In this document: piece after piece, positions 15,246 through 28,551 of the stretch
Position numbering within the stretch: position 1 is the stretch's first letter
How the letters are laid out: every line of letters begins with the position of its first letter
From: Mansonella perstans
Lineage: Eukaryota; Nematoda; Chromadorea; Rhabditida; Onchocercidae
Length of the DNA: 64,000 bases
Direction: 5' to 3'
Assembly: GCA_037074765.1 (NCBI GenBank)
Contig: JBAMDO010000007.1
Span: 1-64,000, forward strand
Notes under the pieces: generated by a model
What the model was told of the DNA's origin: nothing
The model's input: the letters and a program-made list of their open reading frames with translations, nothing else
Databases searched by the model: none
Program-made: the position numbers and the translations under genes

Positions 15246-18200
15246 CAGAGAAACGATCTGGCAAACAGCAACCTACATTAGCTTACTGTTAGAAACAGTG
15301 CGTCCTTATGTATCAACGACTTTCCAATGTCCTGAAGGCTTTTTTCTTTCAACTTTCAACACCGCATTTACTGGCAAAGAACGTTATTACAGATTTGCAT
15401 GTTCAGCGTTCGATAATATTCATATGGTCTGTTCTTTCTAGTTTAGCTCAACATCTTACTTTTTGAAATATGAAATTAATATTATCCATATTATCAAATA
15501 ACTCTCTATGTTGAGACCATGATATATTGAAATATTTGTAATTATCATTTATACAACTTTTGGTTCATATTTTCATGTTTTATTTTTGCAGCAGATGAAC
15601 GAAACGTGTAAAATATCGGACAGCGCATCATCTCCCTTGGATGACATATATTTAAGCTGTGGAAGCAATCAGGTAGGAATTCATTTCACTAACAGCTGTA
15701 TTGTTCGGTCGTCTAACGTAAGCATGATTTGCATAGCTACCAGAAGAGTTAACTACGGGAGTGGAGCTAATCTTTGATAAGTAGAGAAAGATCTCGGCAA
15801 GGATAGCCAACTCTGCTCAATTCCAAATGGTATTCACTACATCTGTATTCAAGAAGATAAATCGTCGCCCTCTTCACATGGACACAAACATAAAAAGACC
15901 ATTTTAGGGAATGCCTGTCTCTTACACTTCCCTGGCCCAACCTACGCAATGATAGGATAACGATGAATTCAAGATGAGTGCAAAGGACAATTCACTATCG
16001 TCTTCCATGTATCACGCGCAAACTTTCTCTCATTCCTTTCATTAGCACAGTTGCTGCTTTCCATGGAGTTTTACAATACGAACCGTCGAACAAGTTTAGT
16101 TAAAGAGATGATATGAGCCAAAACTGGGAATTAGAATCAATGAGGCGAACAAGCAGTTGCGTGTTTCCAACTCAACTTGCAATTTTTGGATTCTACCGTA
16201 GCATAAATCAGTAACATTGCTTCAATTGCTTCAACTACAACTTAAAATAATCTTCACACGTTATCTTTTTAAACAAATTTGGTCTCTTTAATGTTGTATT
16301 ATTGCTTTCAGTATACAGCTGGCGCCAGAATGGTTGAAGATAGTTCCGAAAAATTCAGTGCATGGCAGTTGCTTTGCTGCAGTAGTAAATCAGTCAAAAT
16401 TCGGACAGATGATTGCATTGATACTAAATTCCTAAACGAGCACCACCGGTCATCGACATTCTTTACCGGCACGCAGATCATACGCAAGTGGCAAGCAGTG
16501 CTCGATGACAGGTTCGTTTCATTTTTGTATTTGAATTACTGTACTGCTGAATAAGGTCTAATAACTTGGCAAGTGTTTTGTTTAGAATTCCAAAGACACA
16601 CACAACACACCCTAATGTACCAACAATTTTGAAGTTGATAAGTCGTAAATCAGACAGGAATAAAGCAAACAGTGTAAATGGAGGAGATAAAAAGGATGAC
16701 AGGGAAATTTAGAAATTTCAAGTTTTAGAATTGATAAAGTAATATGCTGTCACATTTACCTCGTCGTTTGCTACTGCTATATTATTTCTCATCGATTTTT
16801 TTCGTATAGATTTCTCTTTCTCTTAATAAATTCGTAGTATCATGACGAATTAATTGTTGACGTTCTGTAAACGTATCTCATTATTATTTTGCAATTTTTC
16901 AGTGACTTGCGATGGTGGCTTCAACTATGTCCCGTAGACGTTCAGGGTAAAAGTGAAATCGAGTATAATGCTTCTTTACGTACACGCCGTCAAATTCCAT
17001 GGCAATGGACTCATAACCGTTTTGATGCCATGGTTAGTTTCCATCAGATTTTACGGAAAACCCAACTTTTTGTTCAATAGAATTGAGGTAAAATTTCGAA
17101 TTAAAAATTTTGCGGATAGTAATGATTCAAAGAAATGAAGTTAAAAAATCCGCATAAGAGTTGTTTATTTGTTTATTTATTTGTGTAACAAGTTATTCTC
17201 TCTTAGAATATTGTTTATCATTGTTCAGCTATGAAGAGCAAAGATTTTCAGGGATTTGATCCAATGTTTATGAAACAGGATCACCTAGATGATATACGCT
17301 CAAGATTTTTTAGTAACATAAATGATATTCAAACATTTTCTAAAACTCCCGTTCCGCAATTGGGGAATGAACAAAAAATCGCGCGAAGTTCAAGAGTAAG
17401 TAAAGTGAATGCCTTATAAAGCCAGTAACAAAAACCCTGTTAACCACTCCAGTTATTAAAGAATATGCAAGTTAGTCCTTTGATCAATTTAAGCGTTTCG
17501 CAATTATCAGTGTGGCATCAGTCATCATTGTATGGAAAACTTTTGTATGATTGGTTCAGAAATTTAAAATAATGGATTCCCAGGCAGAATTTTATTCGGC
17601 GAAGTGCTACTACCTTATACTAGAATCAAAAGAGAAAAGACTGTCAAGAAATAGAATTAGAGTCATTTTTAAAGGCAGTATAATCAAGAATATTTTAAAT
17701 CATGACTTCACTTTTTATCAGATCTACTTTTAAATTATAAATAGTTATTACATTCTGGTTTATTGGCGTAGTTATTGCAAAGTCTTTTTTAGAAGCTTAA
17801 CGCAAATGTAAATTTAAAGGTAGCGTTTGTAACAGAGAAGATACTACCGCAGTCATCGACCTCTAAACCTTTGTTGAATGCTACTATATCTTCCATTAAG
17901 TCTACAGCGGTAAAGGAAGATGTCGCTATTGATTATTATGATATTTACGACGAAAATTTTGATAAATCAAAACATGCAAGCAGACATGGTATATTAGGTG
18001 GGGTATCCGATCTCCTGCAAAATATCCAGGTGCGTAATGTTGTATCATAATAGCTTCAGAAATTTTAATAGCAAGGCTTCGAAATTCTAATGCTTTATTT
18101 AATATGCACTTAATGACAATTGCTGTTAATATTTGTAAATATTTTGTCACCGTGCAAATATTTATATGAGTCTAAAAAGCTATTTTTAATGATGTTAGTA

Positions 18201-19052
18201 GTCGACAAATAAATCAAAAAGTCGTGAATAAGTATCCCATTTTTCATGATAATGCTGGCAATGATTAACAGATGAGTCTTGTTATTAAACCTTCCCAAAA
18301 TTGATAGATTATATAAATTAGTAGAAAAAGAGTGTAAAGAACAATAATAAGGATAACCTATAAAGCATTTTTTGAAACTAACAGCAATGCAGCATAACAT
18401 TTAAGGATGGCTTATCAATAGCACAAGCAGCTTTACCATCACATGAAAAACAAATCTATGAGACTACAACAACCACCGATGGACCTGCTTTTCTGTTGAA
18501 TCAAGATGAGGATTCATTGACAATCGGGATGCAACATGATACCAAGAATGGTGCTACGAATGCCAGGCTTAAACTTCGACGGTACATTTTGCATTTATGA
18601 ATTTTATCAAATCAGCAGGCCAATTCAGTTTTTCAGACTCAGGAGAACTTCTTTTCACCATATGTTATAGATGGCGATCATATCTCCTTATTCATAATTT
18701 TTGAATGATTTCTCACCAATGTCGTAAGCCGAAAATCGGTTTTTAATTGGAAAAATATTCAAAAATGGGCGGAAAGGCTCCTACATCGTTTTATCAACTT
18801 AATTATATTCGGCACTGAATCACAAGTTATATATATATATCATAAAGCAGAAGAGAATAATGGCATTACAATTGCGCATTTTGAATTATTGTTTCGAGCA
18901 GCTAGATATTCAGTCCTTTTTTCAGATTCGGGCCGAAACCGTCTCGACCAAATGCATCGCAGCCAGTGTCGACATCATTCAAACTGGGCAACTCAGGCGC
19001 AATTCAGCAAATGTTTCAATTTTTTGGTCTGTGTAAGAGCCATGAATTATGA
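15246..19052 (+). CDS. Dermatopontin-like secreted protein with long polar tail (5' end missing)
   Basis: Exons: 15246-15426, 15592-15672, 16312-16511, 16903-16946, 17229-17395, 17820-18029, 18406-18581 and 18926-19052. Phases agree throughout (about 395 aa), but the first exon(s), expected to hold the signal peptide, were not found. The N-terminal half shows three repeats of the dermatopontin pattern. The first is FQCPEGFFL...[10 protein letters not shown]. The second is [12 protein letters not shown]...SAWQLLCC. The third is [10 protein letters not shown]...LRWWLQLC. Cys and aromatic spacing match the family, which comprises extracellular matrix proteins and lectins. From exon 5 on the chain is polar, Ser/Thr/Asp-rich and without known domains, with [11 protein letters not shown] and a Pro/Ser stretch near the end. 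The last exon may read to a TGA at 19050-19052 or splice at the GTAAGAG donor after 19032. A separate second gene for the tail is possible, though phases favour one gene. Confidence 0.55.
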
Positions 19053-21202
19053 TCATTCTTCGATTCTTTCACTTGAAAAAGAAGGAAATCAAAAAGATGT
19101 TAGAAATGATCAGATTTCTTTTGAAGAAAAGAAATGTTTTTCAACGTAAATAGATTGTTGTTTGATACGAAGCTTGAAAACAATCCTACTCATCATTTTC
19201 CACGTCTTCCCACTTGTCACTATTGTTGATAATGAAGAAACTTCTCGTTCTTACACATTGTGAATCCTGTTGAAGCAACAAGCTGTCTCATTTCTGTACG
19301 GGCTCAACCAAACTTTATTTCATCAAATGATAACGATTATAATGTCTCCAGCTTAGGTAAGAAGCCACCTTCGAGTAATTTAGAGTAACTTTTTGGTTAC
19401 TTTTTCGTGATAGTAGTTGCTTCTTTTTATGTGATTTAGTTAACTATTAGAAATTAAATTTTGACTAATTTAAGAATGTGTCGAAGGTGGTAGCTCGCTC
19501 GGCATGAATTTGCAGGAGCCTGCACAACTGCGGAAAACATTGTGTTATTTCAATATTTTGCAAGAAAAAAAATGACTCATTCCCGACTTACAAAATCTCG
19601 GTGGAGCTCTTGTTAAATTATTGATTTCCACTTAAATTTATTGAATGTGTTCAAGTCTCGGAAATTTTGGGTTTTTGTGATCATCTGTCTCTACCAGACC
19701 TCTTCAACGCATTGGTTCTGTTTCATGTTTAGATACTTTCCATTTGATAACAGTCATTTGAACAATGTTCATTTTTATCACACAAATATTGATAAATTTC
19801 ATTTCGAATCAGATGTGAACATACGAATTTTTCAAAACTTGTAAAAATAAAACAAAGCATTGTGAATAAACAATATAATAGGAATAAAAGCAAGTTTACT
19901 TTCCAGAATCTCCACACACCTTTTCTCTTCATAGAAATAATCGATTTGATTGATTCGCTGTTCTTCAATCTTTTTGATCAATTATTCATTAGGGAGAAAC
20001 GTAAGTTTTCGTGAAACATAAATTTAGTATTTCAGTTCATCGTTATAATTCAAAAATCTCACCTCTTTATTTTAAATTCCTTCAACTTTGCCGCTTTTCC
20101 ATCCTTCCACTATCACAACTTCCGAAGTTGTAAACCCGAAGAACGGAAATATAAATTTGAAATGTTGTGTTAGAATTGTTTTTAAAATTAGGTCATTTTT
20201 GGCACAAATTAATCTACGCACTGCTTTTCTTATCGATCCCTACCATAAATTCAAGGTCAATAGCCTTTGCGTAGATTCTATGTTTGCTGTGCGCAGTCAC
20301 TAATACATTTCTACAGAGAAACTCAACGGATCATGAAAATGCTTTGTTAAGCGAAAAAATGGAATGTGACGTGACATTAGTACACGTATAATTCATAAAA
20401 TTGCACAGATGGGAAACTTACGTTGATCTCTGTTCTACGTTGAATTTTATACGTTGGTTAAGCCTTTGAGACATACCATTACCTATAAAATCTTTTCACT
20501 GTGTGATTCTTGTTTGAAGGAAAGTTTCAAGGTTTCGTTATGAAATAATTCAGAGAGTTATGAAATAATTCAGAAAGTTATGAAATAGCTCATTCTCTTT
20601 CTCTTCAATCTTTTGGTATTTCGTTAAAGAGTGAGGAAAGGTGTTAAGATAAGGTGATAATTAAATTTTCCTCTCATTTCAACCACTGATTTCTTACCTG
20701 TTTTCTTTCTCTTTCATTCATTCATTATCTCTTAAAATTTGCTTTTTTTCATTTTCATTTTAAAAATTCACGTGATACTTATTTTGCTGAAGAAATATCA
20801 CGTAAATATCCGTCTCCTCCATTCTTTCATTTGAAATTTAAATGAATACAAAAAGCGTTTGGGGAACGATCAAATTTACTTGCGCCATTACAGAGATTTC
20901 ATCTCTCAATCTAATCTTAACCTTTGTTACCTTTACGTACAACAAAGTTTGTTTTCTTATTGTTCATCTTAAATTAACTTTTGATCTTGTTCCTATAATT
21001 TTTATTCGGATATGAGAGATCTATTTCCGTCATAAAATTGAATTGGGGCTGTAATGAGTAATAAGAGTATCGACTAGTTAGTTAATCTCTGGTCTCTAGA
21101 TCACTTGCACACTACTGTGGTTATCGTGCATTGCTAGTAAAAGAATATATTCATTTAGCTTGAGGATATCAAACGAATCTGTTTCTTGAATCTTGGCACT
21201 CA
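19053..21202. other. Intergenic; no gene supported
   Basis: AT-rich. It contains a short 20-bp tandem repeat at 20537-20590 and many short frames without motifs. It presumably includes the promoter of the BTB-Kelch gene and perhaps a last exon of the dermatopontin-like gene. Confidence 0.5.
20537..20590. repeat. 20-bp tandem repeat, about 2.7 copies
   Basis: The unit gttatgaaataattcagaga recurs head to tail with one or two substitutions, in noncoding sequence. Confidence 0.7.
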
Positions 21203-24200
21203 ATGGATGACAATCATCATCAAACTAACTTTGGGTACTGTGCAGTTGATAACAATCGCCTTCCTGCTGCACTAACCACTGATACTTTCCTATGTAAAAC
21301 TGATGGTATCAACAATAATGATGATGATAATGATGATAATGGTGGTGATGGCAATGATGATGATGATTGTCGTAACAATGATGATAATGATAAAGACAAT
21401 TATGTTGATGGTAATCATAATGATAATCTTCTTTTGGTGAGTTTTTACTTTGTACTGTTAGTGTTCTTAAATATTTAAGTTGCTGTTCAATACTGTTGTA
21501 TAGCTTATCCCAAGATTATTATATTAAGTTTTTTTCATTCACTCGAAATATCATATTTAGGAGCCGAAAATATCAGTGCGAGACATACCACTACATAGTA
21601 GTGAATCAGATGCCTCGATGACTATTCAGAATAAAGAAATCATGTTGAAAATGTGTGATAACTCCATGCAGGTAAATACATGCTTTCATTATTTATTATA
21701 ATCTATATGACGTATATTTGCTTTGCGTTGTTCATTAACATAACAAAGAGCAACAATTCATTTATAAAAAGATGAAAGAAAAAGTTGGTCATAACAGTCG
21801 CATTATTGCAGAATACGTTGCTTTCTCATTTGAACACATTTCGGCGGAATCGTGAACTTTGTGACGTTGTTCTGTTTGTACATGAAAAGGAGATTCTTGC
21901 TCATAAGGTCCTATATACTGCATTCTTTCCTTTTTAGCTCAACATTTTGTGTGCTCACCCAATTTAGTTCAATAAAAGATTGCAGTGCGTGGATAAAATT
22001 TCACCATATTTTGAACTGAAGATGAAAGTTTTCAGATTGTTTTGGCTGCTTGTTCACCTGCTCTTATGGATATGTTTGTCAGAAGCGAAAACAGAAGTCG
22101 ATCTTCAAGTAATTACTCAGTTGTTGCAGTTTTTCTTGTATGCATCTCGAAGACTGATTTTGAAAATGGGACATTATAGCATTGAAAGAATATGGGAAAT
22201 GAAAGTTGTTGCAAGGAGTAAATTTAGTTGTTGTGTTTCCTTTGCAGTGTTATTTTTCTTCAAGTTTTAATCTTCTACAATAAGAACTGCAGAGCACGTG
22301 AGTACAACGACACTATCGATAGCAGACAATATTTCGCCACCGTTAACAGCTTTTCCTTTGCCAATAACAAATCAGCCATTTTCTTATTACGAATTTGCTG
22401 AAGCCGATTATGATTGTTTCGAAGCTATCGTGAATTACGCCTACTCTTCTCAGTAATTTTTCCTTTCATATTCAAGAAATTCAGTGTTGAGGCAAATTTT
22501 CGTTCTCCTGATAATTACTTTGTTATTAGCTTAAGTTTTAGCTACATTTGATGTGATCTCATGTATTCCAGTTTGGAAATAAGCAGCAAGAAAGTTGGTG
22601 CACTCTATAAAACAGCCTGTGCTCTTCAAGTAACTTCGGTTGCCAGAGCTTGTGCTCGCTATCTTATTGAAAACCTTAATGTTATGGATTGCATTGGTAA
22701 GCTGTTGTATATTCTTTTTTAAGGAACTACATACCCTGAAACTTTGATTTTGTTAAATAACCGTTTTTCAAATAATGAACCTTTCAGCAATTCGACGTCA
22801 AGCTAACATTAATGATGATGCACTTGTGGAACAAGTCGATAATTTCATTGCTAAAAATTTCGCACAAATCGTCAATGAAAGTCCAGGGTTCACTCATTTG
22901 CCTCTTATTAAGGTATTAGTGAAGCCATTGATTAGGATGACAAGCTAAGTTCATTTAACTTGAGTTATAAAGTAGCATTTTAAAAGCTTTCCAGGTTCGT
23001 TTAATTTTGAGCACTGAAGATACCAGACGACTCTCCCGTGGCCAGGATATCGCGCTGCGTGTTGTGCAGTACTTCCATTCTTTGCCTCATACCACTGATC
23101 GCGTAGAACAGTGGATTGAGCAACTTGTAGAGAAGGTACTTTCAAATCACTTTAAAGTTTGTCATTTGTAATATTTTAATTAATGTTAAAACACGATAAA
23201 TTTGCAGACACATATGTTATACATCGAGACTGACACCAGGTTGCACGATTGTTTGGAAACGGATGACCACAGTTTTATGGGAGCGTCTGACGTAATCCAG
23301 GATTATAAGCGTACGGGTGGCTATTTGCCACGGACATACAGTGGAAGGTGGATTTAAAGAGCATTTCTCAAAATGCATCTGTTTTATATTTCTTCTAATA
23401 TTAGGAAATGAAGTTTATTTAAGATATTTGCAATATGAGTAATCGTTGAAAAAGACACCGCACATTTTATTTATTTTCCAGCAGTGTACTGGAAGTCCAA
23501 ACTCCTGCTCATCATATCACAGGTGCTACACAAGTGCATTTTAATTCAAGTCGTATAAGCAACACAAAATTATCGTCAGCGGAAAGCAACAGTTCACTGA
23601 GCTCAACTGCTGAATCCGACGATGAGTCTTACAAACTGATCGCGGTGCACCGAACAGCCGGTAAGGACAAAAGCAAAATGATGATACAGTTGAGCATGCG
23701 GGTCATGTTATATATGTATACTGGTATATAGATATATATATATATATATGTATTTTTTATATATTTGCATTTGCATTTACCAGTTTAATCATTCTTTTTT
23801 AAGAAGATTTCTGGATCACGCTGGCAGTGTTTCATCGGTGTTTAATTGCGCTGAGTATTCAGATTTCGGAAGTTGAGAATGTTATAAAACCATATATGAC
23901 CTCAGAGACTGTTGAATCTTTGCCAGATTTTGAAACAAAGCAACAACGGAAAACTGTAGAAGAAACAGTTGTGAGGTTTGGGATCGAGTTTTATCCATTG
24001 AAATAATAACTTCGACGTTGATCATATGTACTAGTTTGAGCGTAAAGGACAAGTTTGGAGAATATTTAATTTCATTGAAGTAATTTTTTAAAAGAAGCAT
24101 TACAGCGGAATTGGTCGAGCACTTCTTTGCAGCGAGATTTCAGCTTTTTGTTTTAGATTGCAATCATCAGAGAGTGATTTACGTATCCCACTACCACAGA

Positions 24201-26347
24201 TGGCGAGTCCAAGATGCTCTGTTGGAGGCGCCTTCGTCGACGGGAAAATCATTGTTTGTGGTGAGCATTGTCATACATATATCATTCAATTGAGGTTAAT
24301 TTTTCACTAAAATTTTGTAGCAAAAAGTTGTAAAATACTGATCTTTAATTTACAGGTGGTTATGATCGTGGCAAATGTTTGGAGTCAGTGGAAGAATATA
24401 ATTTATTGAAGGGTAATTGGCGTCGTTTAGCCGACATGGCACAGTGCCGAGGTCGTTTCGATGCAGCTGTTCTGGGAAACAAAGTTTACGCTGTTGCTGG
24501 TGCTTTCTTGCTCTAGTTTAATATATTGAGTAAGCAGTTTTCGAAAAAAATATTCAGTTGAATTTTTACTGCTGTTCATCGTAGGATTTTGTTCGTAGTT
24601 TTCTTGTTAGGAAAAGTTTTGCAATATACTTTATAACCATCCTTTATTTGAGCAAATTAGCAATCATTTTATTGGTAAGGTAGTAGTGGAAGTGTGGATT
24701 TGAAAACTGTGGAATGCTACGACTCAGAAACCGAAAAATGGTCACTGGTGAAATCGTTAAATCACGGGCGCAGTCATAATGGTTCTCTTTACATTCATTA
24801 AATGATTTTCTTAGGACTATGAAAATTACAGTGAAGATATTTCAAGCAAACATTAATTGCTAAATTAATTGAATGACTGCTGCAGAAGAAATTCTTTTAT
24901 ATGATAAGAGGGATTAGATTATTCGGGTAACTGCTTGTTTTTTGTTTTTTGCTCTTGCTTGTTCAGTACTCGATAATTTTAGCTTTACTTTCAGCAGTAT
25001 TAAAGCTTCTGCGCCCTTCTTTGCTGTCTTATGATTTGTTCAAAATAGTGAAGATTTTGTCAGTATATCGAACTTTTTATTTCATGTTGTGCTGCTTTGA
25101 ATGGATTAATCTACTGTATTGGGGGTTGTTGTGAACAGATCGTTTTGAGTGAGTGCGAGAGGTATATTCCTGAACTAGATGAATGGAGGTCAATCGCATC
25201 GCTACGAACAGCACGTTTCCAGGTAACATTTCCTCGTGCACAGTAGACCTTGTTGTTATCTATGTGTACAATTGTATTAAAAATCATTTTTAGGCTGGCT
25301 GTACTTCTTGGCATGGCCTTTTGATTGTTTGTGGAGGATGCAGTGGATGGAAATGTCTGGATTCAGTTGATGCTTACAATCCGAAGACAGGAAAATGGCA
25401 AAGATTAGCTCCTTTGAAAACAGCTAGACGTGGTTCTGCTGTTGCTGTAGCAAAAAGTTTGTTAGAAACTTTTTCATTTATATTTTCGACGGGTAAACTT
25501 TGCAGTTTGTTAAGATCAATTCACTTTTCATATGAATGCATTAAATTGTTGTTTATAATAAGGCGATGTGAAAAGTTAGTTACTTTGTTCAACTGGGTGT
25601 CAATTGAAGGAAACATTATACTTTCTAGATTCATTGTTTGTTATTGGCGGTCACGACGGTACACACTCGTTGGATTCAGTAGAAATCTTAGATGATCCAA
25701 CGGGAGAATGGCGTTCAGGTCCATCTCTCACTATTCCACGTGCTAATGTCAAGGCTATAGTAGCTTCGGGTGGTGAAATATATCTTCTGGGTGGCTTCGA
25801 TGGAACACAGTTTCTTTCTTCTATTGAAGTGCTCAACAATGGTTCGATTTATTCCAGCGGAAATTTTCTGCTATATTATTTTTTAATGAACTAGTTAGCT
25901 CGTAGAAATGAAATGCGTAGTATTAAGGACAAAGTCGGGGGCTGCAACGCTAATACATTCGAAAAGAAAAGACAGTTGCAGTCTTCCATAGTATTGCTTT
26001 CCTCTCCTCACTCTCTTACCATTTTCTTCTAATCCTGTAGCATGAAGTGAGTTTTTTTTAACATGAAAAACGTATACAATCGAGGTAAGGAAAACTTGAA
26101 TTTCGTTATGACTACGTTGGCATTACCGGCATCAGTACGAATGCGTGACTGATTATGAATATAATAGAAATAACTGGATTTTTTTAAAAAAATTAGAAGA
26201 AAATCCTTTTATAGATAGAAATTTTCACTAAGCAACATGGAGTTTTCAACGGTTGAATTTTACTGAATAAATTTAGAGAATTTCAAGTTTGTTGAAACAT
26301 GAGAACGTTTATTTTCAGAATTGCTTGGTTGGCAAAAGTGGCAGTGA
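21203..26347 (+). CDS. IVNS1ABP: BTB-BACK-Kelch protein, IVNS1ABP-type (about 790 aa)
   Basis: Exons: 21203-21436, 21561-21671, 21812-21907, 21986-22027, 22295-22452, 22572-22696, 22788-22912, 22995-23135, 23208-23347, 23482-23660, 23804-23970, 24200-24260, 24356-24499, 24680-24781, about 25082-25222, 25294-25456, 25629-25841 and 26319-26347. The N-terminus is Asp/Asn-rich, encoded by a GATGATAAT-like repeat. The BTB follows (ELCDVVLFVHEKEILAHK, then DCFEAIVNYAYSS), then a BACK-like helical region. A linker strand YKLIAVHRTAEDFWITLAVF precedes at least six Kelch blades, e.g. GGYDRGKCLESVEEYN, LNGLIYCIGGCCEQ, CGGCSGWKCLDSVDAYN and GGFDGTQFLSSIEVLNN. This order, including the pre-Kelch linker, matches human IVNS1ABP, a Cullin-3 adaptor also linked to actin and RNA processing. 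One junction, between 24781 and the 25082 exon, does not keep frame with a normal AG acceptor. All others do. Confidence 0.85.
23722..23765. repeat. (TA)n microsatellite in an intron
   Basis: A run of alternating TA about 20-40 bp long sits in the intron between Kelch-gene exons ending 23660 and starting 23804. Confidence 0.8.
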
Positions 26348-28551
26348 GAGGAAAAAAATTAAGTGAACTGGAGAAATCAATCACTGTTATTAAAAACATA
26401 ATAGAAGAGCTTGAAAAAACTAAAACGTTTTATGAAGTTGAAAACTTCTGAAATGGTATCGAATCACTTTTACAGTTGGATTGATTACCATTGTTATGTG
26501 TTACATAATAATATTTTTTGCCTAAATATCAACCTCATCTGAAAATTTTCTTGTTTAATTTTATCTTCGTTTTCACAGTTATTTGTGAAATTTAGTTAAT
26601 CTAGTTAATTGGCCTTCTGTTATTATCGTTTTAATCATTGTTCGATGAATGGTATAGGAACTTGTCAAGATTGCTGAATATAAACAGTAAAAACTTTCAC
26701 TTTGAAGGATTATAAAATCTGAATAAAAAAAATAAGATAACAGTTTATCATATTGCCCGTCTGCCAAATAAAAAGTATGTAATTTGAATGGCCCTTCTTT
26801 TTTCATATAAGAATCTACTAGAAATATTAAATTATTAGAAATTCATTAGAAGTCTTTCTAGAAGCCCAATAAGTAGACGGATTATGCAGTAGATATTATT
26901 CTGGAGAAAAAACATGCAAATAGAGAGAGACAGAGAGATAGAAATAGAAAGATGAGGATTTTTTTTTTTGGAAAATTTTTTTTTGGTATGATACCTGTCT
27001 TAGGAGCAAAAAAAAAGAAAATCATTGAATCTGTCCGCCGGAAATTTTTACCGTCAATCAGTGGTTCTTTTAATTTGATATATTTACAGTCGTGTTTTAT
27101 GATTCCCATCAATACCTATGGTCAATTAAGCTCCTTTTTATTTTTAATAATGAACAAATGACCTCTAACCACTTGCAGGGCCTCGAAAGATGCGAAGTGT
27201 GTTTTTGTACTTGAGATGTTATCACTCATTATCACATTGTCTCTTATCATTTTTTTGGTTGAATCAATTAGCTATGAAGTTTGGATAAAAAGCATAATTA
27301 ATTTTCAAAGAATCTTTTCTTTATGCTTATATAATTTAATATTTAATGTTAAACTTAATCCAATAAAAATGTTCGAATGTGATTGGAAATAGTGTATTTT
27401 ATCTTCTTTTATGCACTATAATTTCACTTTGTGTATTCTACCATTGTTGTATTAGCATTGCTTTAATTCACACTATGCTTTCACCAACCGTAGAAAATGT
27501 AAATTACCGCAAACCACACTAACCGAACTGTAATTTTTAAAATTAAAGCGTTGACGGCACGGCACGTACAATGATGCCTCACGTAGTGTGCTAGGGGAGC
27601 ATTATGCAATGTGTTTGGGTCTACGTGACATCGACGAATCGCGTGATGTTTTTGTAATTTGGCGTGGGCTATGTTGTGTCAAATTTTATTTTTTGTTCTT
27701 TTTCTTTAGTTTAGTATAGTTATCTTTTCTAATGCAAATGAAGATTGAATTTAAGTGATAGTAAGTTGAATCTATGGATGAAGCAATTCGATAGGTTTTT
27801 TCACCTTTCTGACCAATTCTGATAGTTGTGTGACCTTAACAATTACGACTGATGTTGTATAAATGGAATCAGATAACGTGAAAGATAGAAAAAAATACAT
27901 GAAAGGAATGTAGAGGAATTCAAAACTTATTGTAAATTGAGAGGAATTCAAAACTTATTGCAAATTGTCTGTTGCAATCAGATTTTTGAAAGAGAAAAAA
28001 TAAGTTAAGGGAAAAAAAAAGTAAAAAAGTATTGGCGGAGCATTTTCTAATGAGCCTAGATATTTCCTCAGTTAGTCAAATTACTTTGCTGTTCCTTGTC
28101 GTAATGATTATCAACTTTATTTTTGAGCTTATATGTTAAATATAGTTTATGCGCAATAAATTATAAAACGATAGCTCATTTTTAGATCTGTTGCAATTAA
28201 ACACATCACACGGAACGGGTATAAATGATTGTAGCAGGAATGGCTAAAAGGTTATTAATTTCTTTGAAATAATGATAATTATGGGAGAGTTATCAGAAGC
28301 ATTTCAGTTTGTATTCACTTCTGGATATTTTTACTTGTGCATGAAAATTTTACTGATTTTAGTTCTGCGATTTCAAGACTGAAAGAAAAGACTAAATTGA
28401 ATTGTTTCAGAATGGTTTTGTTATAAATATAATTTTATATATGGAAGAAAACACCGGTTTTGTTATTAATCTAATTTTCCTCTGCAGATTTGTTAATTTT
28501 ATGCGAAACTTTTCTACAGGTCGTAGTGATGCCAGCATTAAAGTTATTCAG
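26348..28551. other. Intergenic; no gene supported
   Basis: AT-rich with A/T homopolymers. A short purine-rich GAGA-like run lies at about 26920-26950. Two near-identical copies of gaggaattcaaaacttattg lie at about 27915-27960. A locally GC-richer patch at about 27545-27660 may be promoter sequence. No coding exon recognised. Confidence 0.5.
28510..28519 (+). promoter_or_regulatory. Candidate spliced-leader acceptor before bre-5-like gene
   Basis: A TTTTCTACAG acceptor lies 32 bp upstream of the chosen ATG with no matching upstream exon in frame. This fits nematode trans-splicing, but it could also be an ordinary cis acceptor for an untranslated exon. Confidence 0.4.

Noticed and set aside
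16903..17090. Read-through of the dermatopontin exon past 16946
   Set aside because: Splicing at 16946 to 17229 keeps phase and continues a polar tail. The read-through frame ends soon in a stop, and two competing frames exist there.
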